A DNA stretch of 64,000 bases from Centrapalus pauciflorus. Its lineage: Eukaryota > Streptophyta > Magnoliopsida > Asterales > Asteraceae. A model generated the notes under the pieces. It was not told where the DNA came from. It searched no databases and saw only the letters and a list, made by a program, of their open reading frames with translations. The position numbers and the translations under genes are program-made. Positions 55,453 through 64,000 of the stretch are shown here, in pieces (positions within the stretch are counted from its first letter, which is position 1; each line of letters starts with the position of its first letter). The stretch is taken from NCBI GenBank assembly GCA_020465985.1, contig JAANYP010001190.1:124001-188000 (forward strand). Direction: 5' to 3'.

Positions 55453-57353
55453 TTATTTATTCAAACTGCTTCCAGCATACAAACCATTTTCAATACACAC
55501 TCGAACTACATTCTCATACTTTCTAGCCTCACCATCCATATGAGTGTCACTTGAAATCTTATGAGCATGCAAAATTTGAAGGTCATCTCGAGAAAGGTTC
55601 ACCAGGTGAAGGGGATCATAGATTCTAAGAATCACCTTTTCTTCAAAATCTTCCATCACCGCTTCTCCTGTTTCACTCTCAACATACCACCAGTTCATAT
55701 TTTTCAAGACGTTCTGTGGCATAGGCTTGAGCGGCACCTTTCTTAGACATCTTACGGGTTTGTATTGAATCTTCATCCAAGGACGCCCAGTTAGAGGATC
55801 AATTCGAGAAGGATCCTCTACTCTTTTTCCTATCCTTGGATTTAGGCGTTCAAACTTCCTTGATCTTCCCTCTTTCCTTATGATTCTGGCAATTATATCT
55901 GCGTAGCGGTCAATGCCAATATTGATCAGTTCTTTCCATACTAACGCCTTGATCTCAATCTTCGGTAGTGAATTGAATACTTTCAGAGTTCGCCTCAGGT
56001 ACTGGAGCCCATCTTTTCTCTTGATTATGAATAGCTGCAGTTCTCGATCAAAGAACCAGCTTAATATGCTTCCTGACAGTTTTCCAGTCCCCGGCAGCCT
56101 CATCTTCTTTTTCAGCTCTAATTCCTTCTGCTCAGCCCTGAACCACAACTTTCTTTTCTCTTCATTCGTTAACTCTCTGACAGGCTCTTCTGTTGATGAC
56201 TCAACATTTAAAGCAGCATTCACCACTTCTATGTTAACAACATCATATCCTTCTATCACATATGTATTAGTGATAGGATTTTGCTGAACGATGATTTCAT
56301 CAGCTTCATCGTCTTCGTCAGCACACACCTCATCATCTGATCTCCAATCAACAATCTCTTCAGGGACAAATTCTCCCTCTTCTAGTTCCTCCATATCCTC
56401 TTCAAAGTCAAAACCCAAATCCATCGGGTCGTCATCGAGATCCATGAGTGCATCAATCATCTCACTTATCTCATAATCCGTAGGTTTAGACGAACCGGCT
56501 TCTCCTACTCCATCTCCTGCTTGACTTGGCTCCCCCTGAGATTGAGCATCCTGAGCAGCAGAAAATCTACTGGCTCATTCTGTCTTTGAGAGGTGGGATC
56601 ATTGCCCTGCTCATCTCCATTATCATCATCCTCCCTGCGCACTTCTTGATCTCGGCACGATGTCTCCCCCTGAGCCTGTAAATTTTTCATTAATTGCTCA
56701 ACTAGGGAGCGCATCGATCTTAGCTCAGCTGCCTGATCAGCGACAAAAGTCTTTAACTCTAAGTTCTCTTCCTGAACTTTTTCCACTATCTTTTTTAAAT
56801 CGGCATTCTCCTTATCAAGATTTGCCTTTGTTAGGCCTAAGATTTGGATTTGTTGAAAGTCAACTTGAGCTTTTAGCTGCACAAACCTTTGATTTTCTAT
56901 GTATGTGGATGAGGTAGATGGGATGGATTGAATGGGAGTTGGGATGATCGGCGAGGGGATGTAAGGTTCATCATGAGGTGGTGATGGTGGATTGGTGATT
57001 TGAGGGTCCTGTGGTTGAGGAATTTGAGGTTGAGGAATTTCATATTGTTCTGCTGAAGCTGAAGATGATCCTTGCATAAATCGATGACGCTTGGCCCTTT
57101 GCCTCGTCACTAACGGAGCTACCTCCTCTTCTTCAAAATCGGAGTCATCAGACTCTCTTGATACGTGCCGCCTCGAAGCTTCTTCAGATACTACTAACCT
57201 TGATCCATAAGTTCCCATTTGAACAGGAGGTTCTGTAGTTATGGATTCTGGAGCTTCAACTTCTATCTCCTCCATACTTTCTGACTCAGTTGCAGACGAC
57301 GACACATCATTACCAGTCTGCTCCGTCTCATATTCCTCAACTTGCCTAAACAC
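55453..57353 (-). pseudogene. E10 ORF2, middle and C-terminal domain (copy 1)
   Basis: Two minus-strand frames (57353-56505, 56460-55453) are joined by a frameshift near 56565. In copy 2 (63348-61751) the same region is open. It has an acidic and Pro-rich start, a coiled coil (DKENADLKKIVEKVQEENLE), an acidic MIDALMDLDDDPMDLGFDFE block, a basic region (FIIKRKDGLQYLRRTLKVFN; IIARIIRKEGRSRKFERLNP), and the end domain RIYDPLHLVNLSRDDLQILH. It ends 48 bases before the PPT. Related to E1 8600-9118. No catalytic motif is recognised. Confidence 0.75.
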
Positions 57354-57498
57354 ATCTTGCTCCTTCCGGAGGCTGTAGTAACTGATCTACCAACTCTGCA
57401 GTTATTTCCTCATTCGTGTGAGGCCCAGACGCCCAGATTTCTTCCAAAGTTTGGGCTATCTGCTCAGATTCTGGTACGGCACTTGAAGGCCCTGCTTC

Positions 57499-58447
57499 TT
57501 ATACCTCTGGCTGTTGACTTGTTGACGGCCTAGCTGCCTGAATTTGACTCGCAGATGGTCTTTGGCGTCTCCTTTGTGGTTGTGCACGCGGTTGTTGTTG
57601 TTGTTGTTGCGGTGGCTGTCTAGCTTGAACTTCCACTACTCCTGCCCAGTTGGCATTATCTGGAGCTTCAAAATTCCTGTCTAGAACTGCTCCAAACAAC
57701 GGTCGCTCGACCGGAACCGCCAACCTTCCTCTATGCGAGGAGCAATCCGCAAAAATCCGTTTATCCATGACCGCGACACTCTGAATCTCATTCAACTGCG
57801 GCAAATTAGGCAAGAAATGCCTGATGAGCATCATTATGAAAACGAGGATATAGCAGAAATTGTTGCTGCTCTGGAGCTGAGATTTGATGGACAAATTCCG
57901 AGAAAAACATTTGAGAAAAGCTGAAAGGTCGATTATATACTAAGGCGATCATCCCAGATTGGATCTTCGAGACAATATAGTCAAAACCAGCTTTCTTGGC
58001 TGCAAAACAAACCATAAAGACATGAGCCAAGAATCTCCATTGACCAATAAGGCCGCTCTTCATGTAAGATGTCTTCGTCACATCTAAACTATATCCCATC
58101 CTCTGAAAAGCTGCTTGCCTAATACTTAATGGAAAGTCAATAGGCCCAGGCTCTTCTTCCTGAGATCCTAGCTGCAAAACCTGTCGCAGCATATCGGCAG
58201 AAAACACTAGCGGCTGTCCAGCTATTCTAGTTCTCAGCACTGTCGGGGTGACAGAGCAATCCACCTGAAGATGATCATAGAACTGGCGAACATAAGGAAT
58301 AACAATCTGAATGTTATGTGACAAAGCGAAAGCAATCCTAGATTCTACTAAGAAATCCAGCATTTGACGAAAACCCTGCGCCTCAGGGATATGATGGTCG
58401 GGGGGAATGACCATATTGTGCTTCGGCACAAATACTCGAACAGCCAT
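57499..58447 (-). pseudogene. E10 ORF2, N-terminal domain (copy 1)
   Basis: It starts MAVRVFVPKHNMVIPPDHHI at 58447, two bases after a splice-acceptor-like TGTGCAG. Landmarks are YVRQFYDHLQV (QFY at residues 55-57), SGLIGQWRFLAHVFMVCFAA and FSFSQMFFSEFVHQ...LLYPRF. A one-base insertion near 57840 shifts into the frame 57894-57499, which has RHFLPNLPQLNEIQSVAVMD, then polyQ (GTT repeats at about 57590-57612) and Arg/Pro/Ser. A stop at 57499 and about 145 unclear bases separate it from the C-terminal block. Same family as the E1 and E9 ORF2. Confidence 0.75.
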
Positions 58448-58449
58448 AT

Positions 58450-58960
58450 CTGCACATTAGATAAACTATTAGAATTAATAAAAATCAATAAACTTGCCTA
58501 AATTCAAATTTGTTTTATTTTGAACTTGATTAAGTACAAAATCCAACACAAAAGAATTTCTACAAGTTTAATAAAATTTAAATTAAATAATTCAAATAAA
58601 ATGACAGATTCGAATAACAGATTCGAATAAACTCTATTTCGAGTTTGATGACAGATTCGAATCTAGTGACCTACTCGAGTTTACTGACAAACTCGAGGAT
58701 TGTCTAGAACATATTCGAACCCGTCGGCCTAACTCAACACCAAATCCCATGATTTCAACCTTTTAGGACTCGAAAAATTACATTCATTAGCCCTACTAGA
58801 TACTAATCACAGATATATGCATTTAATTTGACTATTTACTGGTCCAAACTTTGTAATTTTGGAAAACACGGCTTAGACCCATAAACCTTCAAAATTCGAT
58901 GATTTTGGCTTAAATGGTGTATAAAACTACATGAATCTTGTACAACCCAGTTGTTTGTAC
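58450..58960 (-). other. Candidate 5'UTR intron of E10 ORF2 (copy 1)
   Basis: Minus strand: donor CTTCTAG|GTACAAA at 58960, acceptor TAATGTGCAG ending at 58450, three bases before the ATG codon. It is 511 bases long. The inverted copy on the plus strand (60475-60986, 512 bases) keeps both sites (CTAG|GTATAA and TTATTGTGCAG). Confidence 0.55.
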
Positions 58961-59120
58961 CTAGAAGTATCAGTAGAATCGAACACTTTAGCAAGAAACT
59001 CGACAAATTGTCGTTTTTGTGGAAATCGATTGACTCGAGTCGATAGATTCGAAATCGCCTAAATAGATTCGAGGGTATAGATTCGAAAACAGTAATGACT
59101 TAATGACGTTACTGTTAACC

Positions 59121-59128
59121 TATATATA
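59121..59128 (-). promoter_or_regulatory. Candidate TATA box of E10 ORF2 (copy 1)
   Basis: TATATATA in GGTGGTATATATAGG on the minus strand, about 160 bases before the donor. Conserved at 60309-60316 in the inverted copy. Confidence 0.5.
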
Positions 59129-59273
59129 CCACCTACCTTCGAATCTAAGGCCAATGTCGAATCTACTGACAGATTCGAGACTACCCTAATTCGAGTGTAA
59201 GCTAAACTCGAAATTCCCAAAACACTTAGAAAATTTTGAAAATTTTGAAATAAATTCAACTTTTTCAACTTTA

Positions 59274-60167
59274 TTGTGTAACAAGATAAACGATGGCAAC
59301 TCTTTTACCCTAAGCACAAGATTTTTCACGCAGTGTTTATTTTATCCAACTATGAATGCACCCTCAGTAATTTTTGACCTTTTACCTAAGTAAAAATTAA
59401 ACTAAAATAAAATAAAATAAAATAAACTAAGGTAAAATAAAATAAAATAAAATTAAAATTTTGACCAAAATTTAATCTAGACTTAAGCTATACTTATAAA
59501 ATTTACAACCTAAGCTAAATACTAAACAAAATCTTTTTGATGACTATAGTCTAAGAAAGGTTCAATCAGATAGCAATGTCTGATACTTACTTTCAGTACT
59601 TAAACTTTCACACTTAGGAATTTTTGATTCCTTTGATTGTTTGTCGTGACATACCTATTTAGCCGATTGTTGGTATTTTACCCCTTTAAACATGCTACAT
59701 TTCGGAATATCCCTTGGCATTTTTATTTATCATGAAATTATCTTACGTGACTCAGACATAGACATACTTTTATGATCAAGGCACACAAACAAAGATTCTA
59801 ACTTGTTGGTATTTGCAAACTTTCTTTAAAAGACAAACATCGGACACAGGTCTGTATTTTCATACAACAAAGTGTCTTAGATTGACTTAAGGTTTATTTT
59901 TTAAAGTTAGCAAGACAGCGGTGACAGGTCTGTACTGACGTACAACAGAGCGACATATCTGCTAACCCGAATCTAAACAGAGGCAACAGGTCTGTACTTA
60001 CGTACAACAGAGTTACATGTTTTCGACTCTCAATTTTGTATGATTTTTCTATTCTTTCCATTTTAAGATGTATTTGATGTTGCCATACATCCCCAGAAAA
60101 TTTTCATACCTCATTTATACTCAAAGTTTGTATGTCTCAAAGTTTGGGGGATTTCCGTAGAAAAAGG
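59274..60167 (-). other. Spacer between inverted arms, noncoding
   Basis: No gene. It contains an AAAAT-type microsatellite (59404-59455) and three imperfect copies of an ACAGGTCTGTA..TACAACA unit (59841, 59919, 59981). The part 59918-60137 is repeated directly at 63349-63569. Confidence 0.6.
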
Positions 60168-60308
60168 TTGAAAAAGTTGAAGTTATTTCAAATATTTTCG
60201 AAATTTTTCTAAGTGTTTGGTGTTTTCGAGTTTAGGACAGACTCGAATTGGGAAAGCTTCGAATCTGTCAGTAGATTCGAGTCTGGCCTTAGATTCGAAG
60301 GTTGGTAG

Positions 60309-60316
60309 TATATATA
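60309..60316 (+). promoter_or_regulatory. Candidate TATA box of E10 ORF2 (copy 2)
   Basis: TATATATA in GGTAGTATATATAGG, matching the minus-strand copy at 59121-59128. Confidence 0.5.
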
Positions 60317-60474
60317 GGTCAACAGTGAAGTCATTAAATACTTACTGTTTTCGAATCTATATTCTCGAATCTAATCCGGCGATTTCGAATCTGTGCTCGA
60401 ATCTATCGTTTCTCTCATAAACGACAATTTGTCGAGATTATTGCTAAGGAGTTCGATTCTACTGTTGTATCTAG

Positions 60475-60986
60475 GTATAATCACTTGATTGTACAAGATT
60501 CATGTAGTCTTATACACCTTTTTAGGCAAAATCATTGATTTTTGAAGGTTTAAAGGTCGAAATCGGGTTTTTACAAAATTACCAAGTTTGGACCGATAAA
60601 TAGTCAAATTAGAGGCACATATCTGTGATTAGTAACTAGTAGGACTAATGAATGTAATTTTCTAAGTCCAAAAAGGTTAAAATCAAGAGATTTGGTATTT
60701 GAGTAAAGTCGGCGGTTCGAATCTGTTCCTGAGGTTTCTCGAATCTGTTATTAGACTCGAGAAGACCAGGACATTTGAATCTGTCATCAAACTCGAAAAG
60801 GGTCTTATTCGAATCTGTTACATTCGAATCTGTCTTTTATTTGCATTATTTAATTTAAATTTTCTTAAACTTGTAGAAATTTAATTGTGTTAGATTTTGT
60901 ACTTAAACAAGTTCAAAATAAAACAGATTTGAATTTAAGCAAGTTTATTGATTTTTAATGAATCTAATAGTTTGTTTATTGTGCAG
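60475..60986 (+). other. Candidate 5'UTR intron of E10 ORF2 (copy 2)
   Basis: Donor CTAG|GTATAA at 60475, acceptor TTATTGTGCAG at 60986, ATG at 60989. TCGAATCTGT words occur inside it (60719-60840), as in the left arm. Confidence 0.55.
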
Positions 60987-60988
60987 AA

Positions 60989-61690
60989 ATGGCTGTACGA
61001 GCTTTTGTGCCAAAGCACAATATGGTCCTTCATCCTGATCATCATCTCCCTGAGGCGCAGGGATTCAGACAAATGCTAGATTTCCTAGTAGAATCTAGGA
61101 TTGGTTTTGCGTTGTCTCATAATGTTCAGCTCGTTTTACCTTATATTCGTCAATTTTATGATCATCTTCAGGTAGACTGCTCGGTCACCCCGACAGTGCT
61201 ACGAACTCGCATAGCTGGACAACCGCTAGTATTTTCGGCGGATATGCTGCGTCAGGTATTGCAGCTGGGTACACAAGAAGAAGAGTCTGGACCAATCGAG
61301 TTTCCTCTGAATATAAGGTAAGTGGCCTTTCAGAGAATGGGGTATAGTCTCGATGTGACGAAGGTGTCCTATATGAAGAGCGGGTTAATCGGACAATGGA
61401 GATTTCTTGCTCATGTCTTTATGGTATGCTTTGCACCAAAGAAAGCCGGATTTGACTATATGGTTGCGAAGATCCAGTCTGGGATAGTCGCGATGGTGTA
61501 TAATCGACCATACAGCTTCTCGGAAATGTTTTTCTCTGAATTTGTTCACCAGATCACCGCTCCAGAAAATCAACAATTCCTGCTGTATCCACGGTTCATC
61601 ATGATGCTGATCAGGCACTTCTTGCCAAATCTGCCTCCGTCGAATGAGATTCAGAGTGTAGCTATAATGGATAAGAGGATCTTCGCTGAT
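60989..61690 (+). pseudogene. E10 ORF2 N-terminal half (copy 2), truncated
   Basis: It starts MAVRAFVPKHNMVLHPDHHL. The frame has one stop at 61319-61321, where copy 1 has Gln (CAA to TAA), and runs through FQRMGYSLDVTK, QWRFLAHVFMVCFA and RHFLPNLPPSNEIQSV to 61690. There the homology with copy 1 ends and minus-strand PPT sequence begins, so the open frame beyond 61690 is chance. Confidence 0.75.
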
Positions 61691-63348
61691 GACTCCCCCT
61701 TGACGATAGCTTCTAATAATTCACACATTTGACTTAAGAACTTTGTTTATTCATTGATTCAAACTACTTCCAGCATACCAACCTTTTTCAACACATACTT
61801 TGACTACATTTTCATATTTCCTAGCTTCACTATCCATATGTGCATCACTAGAAATCTTACAGGCATGCAAAATGTGAAGATCATCTCTAGAGAGGTTTAC
61901 CAGGTGAAGAGGATCGTAAACTCTAAGAATAACGTTTTCTTCAAAGTCTTCCATGACCGCTTCTCCAGTCTCAGTGTCAGCATACCACCAATGTAGATTC
62001 TTCAAGACATTCTGTGGCATAGGCTTGAGAGGCACCTTCCTAAGACATCTTTCTGGTTTGTAGTGGATCCTCATCCAAGGTCGTCCAGTTAGAGGATCAA
62101 TGCGTGAAGGATCTTCTACTCTTCTTCCAACCCTTGGACTCAGTCGCTCGAACTTCCTTGATCTTCCCTCTTTTCTTATGATTCTTGCAATAACGTCTGC
62201 GTAGGGATCATTGCCAATGTTAATCAGATCTTTCCATGCTAGCGTTGTGATTTCGATCTTTGGCAGTGAATTGAAAGCTTTTAAAGTTCGCCTCAGGTAC
62301 TGGAGCCCGTCTTTCCTCTTAATTATGAATAGCTGCAGTTCGCGATCAAAGAACCAGCTTAATATGCGTGCAGACAACTTCCCAGTACCCGGCACCCTCA
62401 TTTTCTTTTTAAGTTCTAATTCCTTCTTTTCAGCTCTGAACCATAACTTTCTCTTCTCTTCATTTGTTAGTTCCCTGGCTGGTTCCTCTATTGATGGCTC
62501 AACGTTTAACGCAGCATTCACAACCTCTATGTTAACAATATCATTTCCATCTATCACGTATGTATCAGTGATAGGGTTCTGCTGTACGACAATCTCATCA
62601 GCTTCATCATCGTCATCAGCACATACCTCGTCATCTGATTGCCAGTCAACTATCTCTTCAGGTACAAACTCACCCTCCTCTAGCTCTTCATCGTCACAAT
62701 CAAAACCTAAATCCATCGGATCATCATCAAGATCCATGAGAGCATCGATCATCTCACTAATCTCAAAATCTGTAGGTTTCGATGAACTTGGTTCTCCTAC
62801 TTCTCCTCCTGCAAGACTAGGCTCCCCCTGAGATTGAGCAGTCTTAGCAGCAGAAAAATCTACTGGCTCATTCTGACTATTTGGGCTGGGATCATTGCCT
62901 TGGTTGTCTTCATCATCATCTTCTCTCGGCCTCTGTATTGCCTGATCACGGCACGACGTCTCCCCCTGAGCCTGTAAATTTTTCATTAACTGCTCTATTA
63001 GGGAGCGCATCGCCCTTATCTCTGCGGCCTGATCTGCTACAAATGATTTTAGCTCTGTGTTCTCTTCCTGGACTTTCTCCACAATATTTTTCAACTCGGC
63101 ATTCTCCTTATCAAGATTTGCATTATGCGCCTGAATTTCACCGATTGCCTTGGTTATGCTTAATATATGGACATTCTGGAAGTCAACACGGGCTTTAAGC
63201 TGTAGAAATCGTTGATTGTCAGCATATGATGATGAGGTTGATGGAATTGACTGTATCGGAGTTGGGCGGATTGGTGATGGAATATATGGTTCATGTTGAG
63301 GTGGTGGTGGTGGTGGAGTGGTGGCCTGAGGTTCCTGATGTTGAGTTT
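61691..63348 (-). pseudogene. E10 ORF2 C-terminal half (copy 2), open but separated from its start
   Basis: The minus-strand frame is open from 63379 to 61751. Landmarks match copy 1: coiled coil DKENAELKNIVEKVQEENTE, MIDALMDLDDDPMDLGFDCD, RKDGLQYLRRTLKAFN, RVYDPLHLVNLSRDDLHILH. The first codons (63379-63349) come from the adjacent noncoding repeat, so the Met at 63379 is not real. About 735 bp of middle sequence present in copy 1 (57010-57745) is missing. The PPT at 61691-61700 ends at the junction with the inverted N-terminal arm. Confidence 0.75.
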
Positions 63349-64000
63349 GCGGTGACAGGTCTGTACCGACGTACAACAAAGCGACTTATCTTGCTAACCC
63401 GAATCTAAACAGAGGCAACAGGTCTGTACTTACGTACAACAGAGTTACATGTTTTCGACTCTCAATTTTGTATGATTTTTCTATTCTTTCCATTTTAAGA
63501 TGTATTTGATGTTGCTATACATCCCCAGAAAGTTTGCATACCTCATTTAGACTCAAAGTTTGTATGTCTTGTACATAAAAATTAAGACCGATTGGTCATA
63601 CATCTAAGTTAGTGACACGCTTGACTTTTTCTAGAATATTTTATTTGCCTTGAGAATCCCTATATGTATTATGCCTACCAACACATCAAACTAAATTAAA
63701 GTATAACACTTAGAATTTAGTTGCATTATGTGTGAAAGCCTAAACACTTAGAGTTTGTAACGACTGTGCTAATTTTCGTCATTTTGAACCTATGTATCTA
63801 ATACTTAACTCTTTTTCTGATATTCTCTTTTTTGTATTTTTATGATTTTCTCTTTTTTTTCTTTTGTTTTTCATAAGAAATAGCAATAAAATAAGACAAC
63901 CTACTAACTTACTAAAAATACAAACTTACTAAAAATAGAAACTTTCCTAAATTAGCAGACTACTGTAAAGAAAGAAATACTATGACTATAAAAGAAAATA
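63349..64000. other. Noncoding sequence, repeat of E10 spacer then AT-rich
   Basis: 63349-63569 is a direct copy of 59918-60137, including two ACAGGTCTGTAC units. From 63570 the sequence is AT-rich with poly-T and no supported gene. Confidence 0.6.

Larger units (their letters stand above)
57745..59273 (-). repeat. Inverted duplication, left arm
   Basis: About 1.5 kb holding promoter, intron and the N-terminal half of ORF2 is repeated in opposite orientation at 60168-61690. Arms align end to end, with the TCGAA words, TATA box, splice sites and coding landmarks in the same order. Some 895 bases separate them. Confidence 0.88.
60168..61690 (+). repeat. Inverted duplication, right arm
   Basis: Mirror of 57745-59273. 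It ends at 61690, where it meets the PPT end of a minus-strand ORF2 copy without any LTR between. Confidence 0.88.

Noticed and set aside
61300..61330. AAGGTAAGT at 61317 as a splice donor inside ORF2 copy 2
   Set aside because: The GTAAGT arises from a CAA-to-TAA change relative to copy 1, and no matching acceptor is conserved in copy 1.
62211..62831. Plus-strand Ser-rich ORFs at 62211-62831, 55913-56476 and 62881-63198
   Set aside because: They are the antisense of the acidic, Glu/Asp-rich ORF2 C-terminal block. Ser runs on one strand mirror acidic or Leu-rich codons on the other.

Overview
This is a piece of plant nuclear genome made almost entirely of retrotransposons. I see no intact host gene, no rRNA or tRNA gene and no CRISPR array. 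The Ty1/copia and Ty3/gypsy lineages, their tRNA-Met and tRNA-Asp primer sites, a hAT MITE and a CACTA end all point to a eudicot. The style of the elements (copia elements with an extra ORF after pol, chromodomain gypsy elements with TGTCACACC...GTTACA LTRs) suggests Asteraceae, but that is an inference without a database search.

Layout. 1-9883 (+): copia element E1 of SIRE/Maximus type, missing its 5' end at the window edge: broken gag, pol, a large accessory ORF (ORF2), PPT and 3' LTR. 9884-12174 (-): older copia remains (E2) into whose gag E1 is inserted, with a PBS, an LTR and two PPT-LTR-like junctions. 12175-34567 (-): a gypsy nest. The outer chromovirus E3 (3' LTR remnant 12175-12885, 5' LTR 32165-34567) is split in its integrase by a same-family full-length element E4 (13606-24311, 5-bp TSD CAAAC) and in its gag by a 3.2-kb LTR-like insertion E5 (27623-30780, TSD GAAAT), which itself carries a 493-bp hAT MITE. 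34568-41453: a mosaic of small relics: copia gag (-), a CACTA end with subterminal repeats cutting an exon-like gene fragment, an unknown ORF, a gypsy RT fragment and an Athila/Tat-type LTR with its PBS. 41454 to about 54725 (+): copia element E9 with 5' LTR, PBS, repeat-rich leader, gag carrying a 1.7-kb tandem duplication, pol, a cluster of PPT-like tracts, and ORF2 behind an apparent private promoter and 5'UTR intron. About 54726-64000: E10, a third ORF2-bearing copia-type unit on the minus strand (LTR, PPT, ORF2), followed by a large inverted duplication of its promoter/intron/N-terminal module and a second, rearranged copy.

How the parts work together. In each copia element gag-pol would make the particle, protease, integrase, RT and RNase H. 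ORF2 lies between pol and the LTR and is recognisably the same protein family in E1, E9 and E10. In E9 and both E10 arms, ORF2 is preceded by a TATA box, a donor site, a 0.5-1.3 kb intron-like stretch and an acceptor 2-8 bases before the ATG. This suggests the accessory protein is made from its own spliced message. The two gypsy copies share a second unexplained ORF (ORF0) placed before gag.

All coding regions carry stops or frameshifts, so every element here is probably dead or dependent on others. Coordinates of LTR ends are read by eye from TG/CA ends, PBS, PPT and TSDs. Percent identities were not computed.
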